Shown here: piece after piece, positions 15,658 to 23,664 of the stretch | Position numbering within the stretch: the stretch's first letter is position 1 | How the letters are laid out: every line of letters begins with the position of its first letter | NCBI RefSeq assembly: GCF_030766935.1 | Contig: NZ_JASERL010000003.1 | Span: forward strand, 372,001 to 436,000 | Length of the DNA: 64,000 bases | Direction of reading: 5' to 3' | Source: Streptomyces sp. KL109B | Lineage (GTDB): Bacteria; Actinomycetota; Actinomycetes; Streptomycetales; Streptomycetaceae | Program-made: the position numbers and the translations under genes | Notes under the pieces: generated by a model | Told to the model about the DNA's origin: nothing | Databases searched by the model: none | The model's input: the letters and a program-made list of their open reading frames with translations, nothing else

Positions 15658-17268
15658 CTACTGGCCGGCGGTGTCCCCACCGGTCGTGTCGCCAGCGGTG
15701 TCGCCGCCGGTGGTGTCGCCGCCCGCCGTGTCACCGCCGGTGGTGTCGCCGTTGCCACCGTCATCACCGCCGCCGCCGATGACGCCGTCGTCGGGCGGCG
15801 AGGGCGTGTCGTCGGACGGCTCCGTCGACTTCGTCGGCGTCGGGGTCGGCGTCGGAGTCGGCTCCTGCGACTTCGTCGGCGACGGGTTGGTGGTGGTGGG
15901 CTGCTGCGTCGGCGTGTAGCCGGTGTCGCCGCCCGTGCTGGTGCCCGGCTCCTCCGTGGCCTCCGACGTGTCCTCGTCGGTGGCCGTCTCGCTGGGCGAG
16001 GAGGACTTCTCGGACTTGGTGGCCGTCGGCGACTTCTTGTCGGTGGGGGTCTTGTCCTTGCCGTCGCCGCCGCTGAGCGCCCAGGCGACGCCCACCGCGA
16101 TCGCGATCACGGCGATCGCCGCGATGATCCACAGCTTGCCGCGGCCGCCGCCGTTGCCGTTCCCGCCGCCCTCGAAGCCGCCGTCGTCGCCGCCCGGCGG
16201 GCGCAGCATCGGCTGCTGGGCCGTGCCGGAGTCGCTCGGGTGCTGCATCGCCGTGGTCGCGGCGACGCCCATCGCGGGCGTGGAGCCGCCCTCGTGCGCG
16301 TCGAGCGGGCCGGTGTTCCAGGTGCCGGTGTGGCCACCCTGCTCGTACAGCATCTGCAGGCCGTACTGGACGAGGCCGCGCATCTCCTCGGCCGTCTGGA
16401 ACCGGTCGTCCGGGTCCTTGGCCAGCGAGCGCATCACGAGCCCGTTCAGCTCCGGCGGCACCTCGTCCAGGACCTCGGAAGGCAGCACGGGGGTGTCCTG
16501 GACATGCTGGTAGACCACGGACAGCGGGGTCTCGCCGGTGAACGGCGGGCGCAGCGCGAGGAGTTCGTAGAGCAGGCAGCCGACCGCGTACAGGTCGGAG
16601 CGGTGGTCGACGGCCTTGCCGAGGGCCTGCTCGGGCGAGAGGTACTGGGGGGTGCCCATGACCATGCCGGTCTGCGTCATGGTCGACTGGACGCCGTGCA
16701 GGGCGCGCGCGATGCCGAAGTCCATCACCTTCACCGCGCCGGTGTTGGTGATGATCACGTTGGCGGGCTTGATGTCGCGGTGCACGATGCCGTGCTGGTG
16801 CGAGTAGGCGAGCGCCTCCAGGACACCCGAGACGATGATCAGCGCCTGCTCGGCGCCCGGCGCCTCGGCGCTGAGCAGCAGGTCGCGGATGGTGCGGCCC
16901 TCGACCAGCTCCATGACGATGTACGGGACGGTGCTCCCGGCGACGACGTCCTCGCCGGAGTCGTAGACCGCGACGACCGCGTGGTGGTTGAGCCCCGCGA
17001 CCGACTGGGCCTCACGGGTGAAGCGGGCCTTGGAGACCGGGTCCTCGGCGAGGTCCGAGCGGAGCAGCTTGACGGCGACCTGACGCCCGAGGCGTACATC
17101 CTCGGCGGCGAACACCTCCGCCATGCCACCCCGGCCGAGTCTGCGGGTGAGCCGATAACGCCCATCCCCGACGAGCCCGCCGTTACCCCAGTTCTCCGGC
17201 GCATCTGACATACCGCCGCCAGTCGCCTCGGGGTCGGACGGGCCCTGAGCGCGCTGCTGCTGTGCCAT
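15658..17268 (-). CDS. Transmembrane Ser/Thr protein kinase without PASTA domains
   Basis: Eukaryotic-type kinase of 536 residues. Kinase domain residues about 38-300: glycine loop LGRGGMAEVF, K67 (VAVKLL), catalytic H163-R164-D165 (VHRDIKPANV) and D183-F-G. It is of the RD type, so activation-loop phosphorylation is likely. A single membrane span (WIIAAIAVIAIAVGVAWAL) separates it from an extracellular tail rich in Thr, Pro, Ser and Gly. The tail ends in repeated GDTTGGDTAG units and has no recognisable sensor fold. The ATG at 17268 has GAGG four bases upstream. It is a single-gene unit. Confidence 0.9.
   Translation of the reverse strand: MAQQQRAQGPSDPEATGGGMSDAPENWGNGGLVGDGRYRLTRRLGRGGMAEVFAAEDVRLGRQVAVKLLRSDLAEDPVSKARFTREAQSVAGLNHHAVVAVYDSGEDVVAGSTVPYIVMELVEGRTIRDLLLSAEAPGAEQALIIVSGVLEALAYSHQHGIVHRDIKPANVIITNTGAVKVMDFGIARALHGVQSTMTQTGMVMGTPQYLSPEQALGKAVDHRSDLYAVGCLLYELLALRPPFTGETPLSVVYQHVQDTPVLPSEVLDEVPPELNGLVMRSLAKDPDDRFQTAEEMRGLVQYGLQMLYEQGGHTGTWNTGPLDAHEGGSTPAMGVAATTAMQHPSDSGTAQQPMLRPPGGDDGGFEGGGNGNGGGRGKLWIIAAIAVIAIAVGVAWALSGGDGKDKTPTDKKSPTATKSEKSSSPSETATDEDTSEATEEPGTSTGGDTGYTPTQQPTTTNPSPTKSQEPTPTPTPTPTKSTEPSDDTPSPPDDGVIGGGGDDGGNGDTTGGDTAGGDTTGGDTAGDTTGGDTAGQ
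15661..15760 (-). repeat. Coding repeat at the 3' end of the kinase gene
   Basis: Imperfect 12-15 bp units on the minus strand encode Gly-Asp-Thr-(Thr/Ala)-Gly blocks and run up to the stop codon. Copy-number variation here would lengthen or shorten the extracellular tail in frame. Confidence 0.6.
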
Positions 17269-17624
17269 CAGTCCTCGCCGTCGTTTCTGTCCGTGCTGCC
17301 GGATCCATACATCGGAGTACGCCTTGAGTACGCGCGGTTGCGAAATACCGACTCCGTCGGGCCACGCTACAGGCATCGGCCACCTCGCCGTTCCGAGATG
17401 GACCGGACATCCAACCCGTTGCCGTGCACCCCTTGCAAATCGTGAGCGGGATTTTCCCGGCGCCTTCATGGTGATTTCGTGATCATTTTGGTCAACGTGT
17501 GAGGACGGGTGACGGACGGTGGCGTCGGACGAGAGGGCCGTTCGGTGACCGAGTTCACACATGCGTCGGGGCCCGCCCCTGTCCGGACGGGCCCCGACGT
17601 CTGTTGGGCCGTATGCCTGTTGAC
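17269..17624. other. 356-nt intergenic region upstream of the kinase and downstream of the proteasome activator
   Basis: Non-coding. It contains the kinase promoter and leader on the minus strand and the hairpin at 17565-17598. The stretch 17430-17500 is relatively AT-rich (TTTCGTGATCATTTTGGTC), which suits a promoter. No RNA gene was recognised. Confidence 0.45.
17565..17598 (-). terminator. Hairpin terminator behind the proteasome activator gene
   Basis: A perfect 11-bp stem, GTCGGGGCCCG/CGGGCCCCGAC, starts 26 nt past the stop codon on the minus strand. Confidence 0.7.
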
Positions 17625-18170
17625 CTAGAGGTACGGGCCGCCGGCGCGGCCGCCCAAGTGCGGGTCCTCGCCCTCTTCCTCGCCGCCGCCGACGCCGGGC
17701 GGCAGGGCGCGGCGCATCTGCTCCAGCTGGGCGCGGGCGGCCATCTGCTGGGCGAAGAGCGTCGTCTGGATTCCGTGGAAGAGGCCCTCGAGCCAGCCCA
17801 CCAACTGAGCCTGCGCGATGCGCAGTTCGGCGTCGCTCGGGGTCGTCTCCTCCGTGAAGGGGAGGGAGAGCCGCTCCAGTTCCTCGACGAGCTCGGGCGC
17901 GAGGCCGTCCTCGAGCTCCTTGACCGAGCTGGCGTGGATCTCCTTGAGGCGCTGCCGGCTCGCTTCGTCGAGGGGAGCCGCGCGCACTTCTTCCAGCAGC
18001 TGCTTGATCATGCTGCCGATGCGCATCACCTTGGCGGGCTGTTCCACCATGTCGGTCACCGGGATCTCGCGGTTCTCGTCGCCACCGCCGCCGCCAAGCG
18101 CCATACCGTCCTGGCCCACGACCAGGACCTGCGGGTTCTCCGGCGACTGTTCGTTCCTCGGCATCTCCAT
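17625..18170 (-). CDS. Bacterial proteasome activator (Bpa/PafE family)
   Basis: ATP-independent ring-forming activator of the 20S proteasome, 181 residues. The core closely matches what I remember of mycobacterial PafE (Rv3780): LVEQPAKVMRIGSMIKQLLEE, APLDEASRQRLKEIH, ELEDGLAPEL, PSDAELRIAQAQLVGWLEG and LFHGIQTTLFAQQMAARAQL. The helical bundle is followed by a Gly/Glu-rich linker and ends in GGPYL, where the mycobacterial protein ends in GQYL, the peptide that docks on the proteasome. The start at 18170 (MEMPRNEQ) has GAGAG upstream. It is separated from the kinase gene by a hairpin, so it is monocistronic. Confidence 0.9.
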   Translation of the reverse strand: MEMPRNEQSPENPQVLVVGQDGMALGGGGGDENREIPVTDMVEQPAKVMRIGSMIKQLLEEVRAAPLDEASRQRLKEIHASSVKELEDGLAPELVEELERLSLPFTEETTPSDAELRIAQAQLVGWLEGLFHGIQTTLFAQQMAARAQLEQMRRALPPGVGGGEEEGEDPHLGGRAGGPYL

Positions 18171-18331
18171 GCCGCCATTCTCTCGTACGCCACTGTCACG
18201 TCTCGGTGGTGCCCCCGGCGCGGCCTGATCCACCGCACGGCGGCGCACGGAAATCCGGCGTGCCCGTTTTATTACGTTATGTGAGGCTGAGTGCAGGCAT
18301 CGGGAAGAACCGGCGGCGGAAGGGGGCAGGG

Positions 18332-18796
18332 ATGCGGCGGCTTCGGCCACTTCGGCCACTTCGGCGACTTCGGCCACTTCGGCGACTTCGGTGGGCGACC
18401 GGGCTTCTGGCCGCCGTGCTGCTGTCCCTCGCGGTGTTCCTGACGGTGCCGACGGCCCTCTCGTACGCCGCCTCGTCCGCCGCCGCATCCTCCGACTCGT
18501 ACGCCGCCGAGCCCGCGCCGCACGGTTCCCTCGCGGGCAGCGGGGCCGGGGTGGGCAGGACCCCGCCGGGGCGTGCGCTGCCCACGCCGACCCCCACCGA
18601 GGCGGAGCTGCCGCCGCGCCCCACCGGGCCCGCGCCGACCCTGACGCCGGAGCCGCGACCGAAGCCGTCCGACTCCGCGCGGCAGGCCGTCGGCGAGCCC
18701 GGGACGGGGCCCGTGGTGAACGTGCTGCCGTTCGGAGCGGGGCTGCTGCTCACGGGCCTCGGCCTCGGGTTCCTGGCGCTGCGGCTACGTAGGTGA
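18332..18796 (+). CDS. Small secreted or membrane-anchored protein with Arg/Leu/Pro-repeat N-terminus
   Basis: Protein of 154 residues, not recognised by family. The N-terminus is a run of RLRPLRPLRRLRPLRRLR encoded by six 9-bp repeats, followed by a hydrophobic stretch (WATGLLAAVLLSLAVFLTV) acting as signal peptide or anchor. The middle is low-complexity Pro/Thr/Ala. The C-terminus is NVLPFGAGLLLTGLGLGFLALRLRR, which looks like a wall-sorting tail with a short LPFGAG motif instead of LPXTG or LAXTG. The ATG at 18332 has GGGGGCAGG upstream. The stop codon is the first base triplet of the 13-bp tandem array. Confidence 0.65.
   Translation: MRRLRPLRPLRRLRPLRRLRWATGLLAAVLLSLAVFLTVPTALSYAASSAAASSDSYAAEPAPHGSLAGSGAGVGRTPPGRALPTPTPTEAELPPRPTGPAPTLTPEPRPKPSDSARQAVGEPGTGPVVNVLPFGAGLLLTGLGLGFLALRLRR
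18338..18391 (+). repeat. 9-bp coding repeat in the signal region
   Basis: Six consecutive 9-bp units of the form (C/G)(C/G)(A/G)CTTCGG encode Leu-Arg-(Pro/Arg) triplets in the basic n-region of the preceding gene product. Confidence 0.75.
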
Positions 18797-18964
18797 CCTG
18801 TCGGGGCGACCTGCCGGGGAGACCTGCCGAGGTGACCTGCCGAGGTGACCTGCCGGGGAGACCTGTCGAGGTGGCCTACTGAGGTGACCTGCCGGGGAGA
18901 CCTGCCGAGGTGACCTGCCGGGGAGACCTGCCGAGGTGGCCTGCCGAGGTGGCCTACTGGTTGG
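18796..18964. repeat. 13-bp tandem array, 13 units, filling the gap between two convergent genes
   Basis: Thirteen contiguous 13-bp units, mostly alternating ACCTGCCGGGGAG and ACCTGCCGAGGTG. The first unit starts on the last base of the small-protein stop codon. The last unit contains the stop codon (18954-18956) of the quinone oxidoreductase. The period is not a multiple of three. Confidence 0.9.
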
Positions 18965-19934
18965 TGAGCAGGACCTTGCCGATGTGGCCCGACTCCTCCA
19001 GGACCCGGTGGCCCTGCGCGGCGTCGCTCATCGGCAGCTTGCGGTCCACGATCGGCCGCACATGGCCGCCCTCGACCAGCGGCCACACATGCTCGCGCAC
19101 GGCCGCGACGACCGCCGCCTTCTCGGCCAGCGGGCGGGCCCGCAGCGTGGTCGCGGTGATGGCGCCGCGCTTGCCGAGCAGCGTCGCGATGTTCAGCTCG
19201 CCCTTCACGCCGCCCTGCATGCCGATGATGGCGAGGCGGCCGCTGGTGGCGAGGGCGTCGACGTTGCGGTTCAGGTACTTGGCGCCCATGTTGTCGAGGA
19301 TGACGTCGGCGCCTGCCCCGGCCGTGTTCTCGCGGATCTCCTCGACGAAGTCCTGCTCGCGGTAGTTGATCAGGATGTCCGCGCCGAGCTCCGCGCAGAA
19401 GTCGAGCTTCTCCTTGGTGCCGGCGGTGACCGCGACCTTCGCGCCGACGGCCTTCGCCAGCTGGATCGCCATGGTGCCGATGCCGCTGGAGCCGCCGTGC
19501 ACGAGGAAGGTCTCGCCCGGGCGCAGGTGGGCGATCATGAAGACGTTGGACCAGACGGTGCAGGTCACCTCGGGCAGCGCGGCGGCCGTGGCCAGGTCGA
19601 GGCCCTTCGGCACGGGCAGCAGCTGCCCGGCCGGGACGGCGACCTTCTCGGCGTAGCCGCCGCCGACGAGCAGCGCGCACACCTCGTCGCCGACCGACCA
19701 GCCGGAGACGCCCGCGCCGAGCGCGACGATCCGGCCGGCGCACTCGAGACCTGGATAGGGGGACGTGCCGGCGGGCGGGTTGTAGAAGCCCTGCCGCTGG
19801 AGCAGATCGGCGCGGTTGACGGCGCTGGAGACCACCTCGACCAGGACCTCGCCCTCGCCGGGTTCGGGGTCGGGGACCTCCGTCCAGACGAGCGCCTCGG
19901 GTCCGCCGGGTTCCGGGATCGTGATCGCATGCAT
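18954..19934 (-). CDS. NAD(P)H-dependent quinone oxidoreductase (MDR superfamily)
   Basis: Zinc-independent medium-chain oxidoreductase of 326 residues. The GroES-like N-domain includes NRADLLQRQGFYNPP and LECAGRI. The Rossmann domain has VHGGSSGIGTMAIQLAKAVG for NADPH binding. This pattern is typical of the PIG3/QorB-like quinone reductase group. I take ATG 19934 (MHAITIPEPGG) as start; an upstream in-frame GTG at 19961 is less likely. Its stop codon lies inside the last unit of the 13-bp tandem array. Confidence 0.88.
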   Translation of the reverse strand: MHAITIPEPGGPEALVWTEVPDPEPGEGEVLVEVVSSAVNRADLLQRQGFYNPPAGTSPYPGLECAGRIVALGAGVSGWSVGDEVCALLVGGGYAEKVAVPAGQLLPVPKGLDLATAAALPEVTCTVWSNVFMIAHLRPGETFLVHGGSSGIGTMAIQLAKAVGAKVAVTAGTKEKLDFCAELGADILINYREQDFVEEIRENTAGAGADVILDNMGAKYLNRNVDALATSGRLAIIGMQGGVKGELNIATLLGKRGAITATTLRARPLAEKAAVVAAVREHVWPLVEGGHVRPIVDRKLPMSDAAQGHRVLEESGHIGKVLLTNQ

Positions 19935-19990
19935 GGCCGCGAGGCTACTCCCGTGGATCACCCGCGGGGAGGTGCTCTCACGCGTGTGCC

Positions 19991-20058
19991 CGTACGGTCC
20001 CGTGCCGCGCGTACGCGTCTCGTACGGTCCCGTGCCGCATGTGCTCGTACGGTTCCCG
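19991..20058. repeat. 30-bp direct repeat CGTACGGTCCCGTGCCGC
   Basis: Two copies at 19991 and 20021 and a partial third at 20046 lie in the 132-nt gap between the oxidoreductase start and the K+ channel stop. The function is unknown. Confidence 0.6.
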
Positions 20059-20066
20059 GGCCGGGG

Positions 20067-21173
20067 TCAGTCGCGGGGAGTCGGCTTCATGTCCGGGGCC
20101 AGCGGGGTCCTGGGCGTGACGCGGGTGATCGTGATGAGACGGTCCGTCGGCTTGAGCGAGCCGACCGCCGAATCGTCGTAGCCGAGCACCCGGTGCCCGC
20201 GGACGACACTGACGACCAGGTCCTCCGTCTCCTTCGGTTTCAGGCCCACCTCGGCCTTGGTGACCGGCCGTTCGACCAGATCGAGGCCGGAGCCCTTCTG
20301 GATGAGGTCCTCCATGACCATGCCCGCGTGCGGGCTGAGCACGGACAGGCCGAGCAGCCGCCCCGCCGCGCTGGCGCTCGTGATGACGGCGTCGGCGCCG
20401 GACTGGCGCAGCAGCGGCGCGTTCTCCTCCTCGCGGACCGCGGCGACGATCTTCGCACCGCGGTTCAACTGCCGTGCGGTGAGCGTCACCAGGACCGCCG
20501 TGTCATCGCGCTGCGTAGCGATAATGATCTTCCGGGCCTTCTGCACCTCGGCCCGCAGCAACACCGAGCTACGGGTGGCATCGCCGGTCACGCCCGCGTA
20601 GCCATGGGCGTTCGCGGTCTCGATGACCTTGGGGCTGGGGTCGACGACCACCACCTGCTCGGGCTTCAGGCCGGTCGCGCAGACGGTCTCGACCGCGCTG
20701 CGCCCCTTCGTTCCGAAGCCGACGACGACAGTGTGGTCACGCAAGGTGGACCTCCAGCGTTTCAGGCGCCATTCCTCCCGCGTCCGTTCCGTGAGGACTT
20801 CGAGCGTGGTGCCGACCAGGATGATCAGAAAGAGCACACGCAGCGGCGTGATGACGAAGATATTGGTGAGCCGCGCCCCGTCACTGACCGGCGTGATGTC
20901 GCCGTATCCCGTGGTGGAGAGGGTGACGGTCGCGTAGTAGAACGCGTCGAGAAGGTCGACGCCGCCGTCTGAGTTGTCGGTGTAACCGTCCCGGTCCACC
21001 CACACGATCAGTGCCGTGACGACGAGCACGGAGAGCGCTATCAGCACGCGCCGGGCGACTTGGAGCAGCGGACGCTCGACGATCCGGCGGGGCAGGGTCA
21101 CCCGGTAGGTCGCGGTCCGCTCGTCCTCTTGGCGTGCGATGGCGTCATCGCCGGCCAGTTTCACGTGAAACAC
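20067..21173 (-). CDS. Potassium channel with RCK (TrkA-N) domain
   Basis: Membrane channel subunit of 368 residues. After a cytoplasmic N-terminus there are two membrane helices around a pore loop with the selectivity filter TLSTTGYGDIT. A TrkA-N/RCK NAD-binding domain follows (HTVVVGFGTKGRSAVETV), then a C-terminal RCK subdomain. This is the MthK-like 2TM arrangement. The best start is GTG 21173, which overlaps the 3' end of moeA by 13 nt, so translation is probably coupled. That overlap is also a perfect parS palindrome (21158-21171). An internal GTG at 21164 is an alternative start. Confidence 0.85.
   Translation of the reverse strand: MFHVKLAGDDAIARQEDERTATYRVTLPRRIVERPLLQVARRVLIALSVLVVTALIVWVDRDGYTDNSDGGVDLLDAFYYATVTLSTTGYGDITPVSDGARLTNIFVITPLRVLFLIILVGTTLEVLTERTREEWRLKRWRSTLRDHTVVVGFGTKGRSAVETVCATGLKPEQVVVVDPSPKVIETANAHGYAGVTGDATRSSVLLRAEVQKARKIIIATQRDDTAVLVTLTARQLNRGAKIVAAVREEENAPLLRQSGADAVITSASAAGRLLGLSVLSPHAGMVMEDLIQKGSGLDLVERPVTKAEVGLKPKETEDLVVSVVRGHRVLGYDDSAVGSLKPTDRLITITRVTPRTPLAPDMKPTPRD
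21158..21171. other. parS centromere site (perfect match)
   Basis: GTTTCACGTGAAAC is the 14-bp ParB-binding palindrome used near oriC in Streptomyces and most bacteria. It spans the moeA stop codon (21161-21163) and the first codons of the K+ channel gene. Confidence 0.9.
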
Positions 21174-22684
21174 CCTTCGTTTCCCGCCGGGTTGAGACCG
21201 GGCAGGCCGGGGTTCCACGACCACGGCAGGTCGAGGATCTCCACCTCCTGCCCCTCCTTGGCGCCGCCGGGCGGGATGACGGCGAGCCCATCGGCGGCCG
21301 CGATGCCGCGCAGCATGGCCGGGCCGTTGTAGTGCAGCGGCACCGCCCACTCGTGCCCGCTGCCGTCGTCCTGCCGCAGCACGATGGGGATCAGGCGGGT
21401 GTCGTGGGGATGGCCGGGGGCGGGGGTGTGCAGAGGGGCGGTGTACGCGTCCGGGCCGCTGCCCAAGTCGCCCTGCTCACCGTGTGCTTGGCGCTGCGCC
21501 GGGCTGTGCGTCGGGTCCTGGGCGCGACCCGAGAGCACCCGCAGCAGCGGTTCGGCGAGGGTCAGGAGGCCGGAGACGGCGGCCAGCGGGTTGCCGGGGA
21601 GGCCGACGAGGTGCTGCCCCTCCTTGAGGCGGGCGAGCAGCATCGGGTGGCCGGGGCGGACGGCGACCCCGTCGACGAGGAGTTCGGCGTCGAGGGCGCG
21701 CAGGGTGGGGTGCACATGGTCGACGGGCCCGGACGCGGTGCCGCCGGTGGTCACGACGAGGTCGGTCCTGGCCTCTCGTACGGCCTTGAGCAGCGCCTTC
21801 GCATCGTCGCCGAGCCTGCGTACGGCGGTCACCTCGACGCCGAGGGCGCGCAGCCAGTGCGGCAGCATCGGGCCGAGGGCGTCCCTGATGAGGCCCTCGC
21901 GGGGCAGGCCCGAGGTGAGCAACTCGTCGCCGAGGATCAGGACTTCGACGGTCGGGCGCGGGACGACGGTCAGGGTGTCGTAGCCGGCCGCGGCGGCGAG
22001 GCCGAGGACGGCCGGGGTGACGAGCGCGCCCTCGGGCAGCAGCAGGTCGCCGCCCCGGCACTCCTGGCCGCGCGGCCGGATGTCCTGGCCGTGGGCCACC
22101 TCGTGCAGCGGGTGCAGCTGGCCGGCCGCGTCGAGGTGCCCGTGCTCGCTGCGGATGACGGCCGTGGCCTCCGGGGGCACGCGGGCGCCGGTCGCGATCG
22201 CGGCGGCCTCGCCGTCGGCCAGCGGGGCGGGCGCCTCGTGCCCGGCGAGCAGGCCCTCGCCCACCACGGTCCAGGGCCCCGGGCCCGCCACGACCCAGCC
22301 GTCCATCGCCGAGGTGTCGAAGGAGGGCAGGTCGGTCAGGGCGGTCAGCGGCGCCGCGAGGACGAGGCCGAGGGCCCGGTCGAGGGGGAGACCGGTCGAG
22401 CCGCGCGGGCCGCGTTCGGCGCGGGCGGCGGTGCGGCGGGCCGCGGTCCAGGAGCTCGCGGAGTGGCGGGGGGCGTGCCGCGGCTGCGGGGCGCTGGGGG
22501 CGTCCGGGGCGTGGCTCTGGTCGCCGGTGCGGCCGGTGTTGCCGGAGTTGCCGGAGCCACGGCCCTGGCCCCGGCCCCGGCCCCGGTTGTCGTTGGCCAG
22601 GGCGAGCGCCTCGTCCACGTCGACGTCCATCGGGTCGACGTCCATCGGGTCGGCCTGCGCGGACCGCCCGTTGGGGGCGCTCAT
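21161..22684 (-). CDS. moeA: Molybdopterin molybdotransferase MoeA with N-terminal extension
   Basis: Protein of 507 residues, longer than the usual 400. MoeA signatures are FDTSAMDGWVV, GARVPPEATAVIRSE and the MPT-binding block TTGGTASGPVDHVHP. It inserts molybdate into adenylylated molybdopterin. The first roughly 90 residues are low complexity: a duplicated PMDVDPMDVDVD and a Gly/Arg/Asn stretch. A His/Pro/Gln insertion lies before the C-terminal domain (DPTHSPAQRQAHGEQ). The start ATG overlaps the upstream MobA-like gene as ATGA, and the 3' end overlaps the channel gene, making a tight three-gene unit. Confidence 0.88.
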   Translation of the reverse strand: MSAPNGRSAQADPMDVDPMDVDVDEALALANDNRGRGRGQGRGSGNSGNTGRTGDQSHAPDAPSAPQPRHAPRHSASSWTAARRTAARAERGPRGSTGLPLDRALGLVLAAPLTALTDLPSFDTSAMDGWVVAGPGPWTVVGEGLLAGHEAPAPLADGEAAAIATGARVPPEATAVIRSEHGHLDAAGQLHPLHEVAHGQDIRPRGQECRGGDLLLPEGALVTPAVLGLAAAAGYDTLTVVPRPTVEVLILGDELLTSGLPREGLIRDALGPMLPHWLRALGVEVTAVRRLGDDAKALLKAVREARTDLVVTTGGTASGPVDHVHPTLRALDAELLVDGVAVRPGHPMLLARLKEGQHLVGLPGNPLAAVSGLLTLAEPLLRVLSGRAQDPTHSPAQRQAHGEQGDLGSGPDAYTAPLHTPAPGHPHDTRLIPIVLRQDDGSGHEWAVPLHYNGPAMLRGIAAADGLAVIPPGGAKEGQEVEILDLPWSWNPGLPGLNPAGNEGCFT

Positions 22685-23571
22685 CCCGCGTCCGGCTTGG
22701 TTTCGGCCTCCTGCGCCCAGCGGTTCGCGAGCTCGGCCGCCTTCGCCGCGGCGGACGCCACGGCTTCGGGGCCGCCTCCTGCCTGCGCCGCCGCGTATCC
22801 GACGAGGAACGTCGTCAGCGGCGCCGCGGGGCGTGCGACACCGTGCGCGGCGTCGCGGGCGAGGTCGAGGAGGACGCCCGTGTCGACGTCCAGGTCGATG
22901 CCCAGTTCGTTCTTGGCTGCGGTGATCCATTCGTCAAGCACTCGTCCATGCTCCCTGATACGTGACCGGGCGGCGGCGATGTCGTCCCAGGTGTCGCAGT
23001 CGAACGACGCGACCGGGTCGGTGATTCGGGTGAGGCGGAGGTTCCGGGTGAGCAGTCGCAGCGGCAGGCCGGTGAGTCCCCCGTGCTCCGCCGCGAGTTC
23101 GCCGAGCACCCGGCGCAGTGCCGCGTACCGGTAGGCGGCTACGAGGGGCTGGTCGCGGCCGTCGCCGTCGGTGAGCAGCGCGGCGTCGACGTCCCCGTCC
23201 CCGTCCTCGTCCTCAAGGGCGGTCAGGAGGCGTCGTACGGTCGGCTCCCCCAGGAACGGCAGATCGGCGGAGAGCACGAGCACGCTCTCCGCCGCCGGAC
23301 CGTCTTGGGTTCCGTCTTGGGTTTCGAGTCCGCGAACTCCCGCTTCCAGCGCGGCGAGCGGGCCGCCGCCCGGGGGCTCCTCGCGGGCCCAGACGACGGG
23401 GCGCGCGGTGTCGCGCGGATCGGCGACCACGACGGTGGCGCGGGCTCCGGCGCACGCGTGCAGGACCCGGTCGAGCAGCGCGCGACCGCCGACCCGTACT
23501 CCGGGCTTGTCCGCGCCTCCGAGGCGGCGCGCGCCGCCTCCGGCGAGGACGATGGCGTCGTACGGGTTCAT
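22681..23571 (-). CDS. mobA: MobA-like nucleotidyltransferase fused to a DUF6457-type domain
   Basis: Protein of 296 residues. The N-terminal 200 residues are a MobA-type GTP:molybdopterin guanylyltransferase fold: VLAGGGARRLGGADKP, GGPLAALEAG, VLSADLPFL and DCDTWDDI. From about residue 215 a separate helical domain follows (LDEWITAAKNELGIDLDVD and FLVGYAAAQAGG), which I recognise as the small DUF6457 domain often found near molybdenum cofactor genes. It is coupled to moeA by a 4-nt overlap. It probably makes the bis-MGD cofactor or an analogue. Confidence 0.82.
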   Translation of the reverse strand: MNPYDAIVLAGGGARRLGGADKPGVRVGGRALLDRVLHACAGARATVVVADPRDTARPVVWAREEPPGGGPLAALEAGVRGLETQDGTQDGPAAESVLVLSADLPFLGEPTVRRLLTALEDEDGDGDVDAALLTDGDGRDQPLVAAYRYAALRRVLGELAAEHGGLTGLPLRLLTRNLRLTRITDPVASFDCDTWDDIAAARSRIREHGRVLDEWITAAKNELGIDLDVDTGVLLDLARDAAHGVARPAAPLTTFLVGYAAAQAGGGPEAVASAAAKAAELANRWAQEAETKPDAG

Positions 23572-23664
23572 CCCCCGAGTATGGGCTCAGGGGCGATCAT
23601 TGCCACCCATCGGGCCCCGTCGCGCCCCGTCGCACCCGGTCGGGCACGGCGGGCTCGGGCCCGG

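Noticed and set aside
18796..18964. CRISPR array
   Set aside because: The 13-bp units are contiguous with no spacers, and no cas genes are present.
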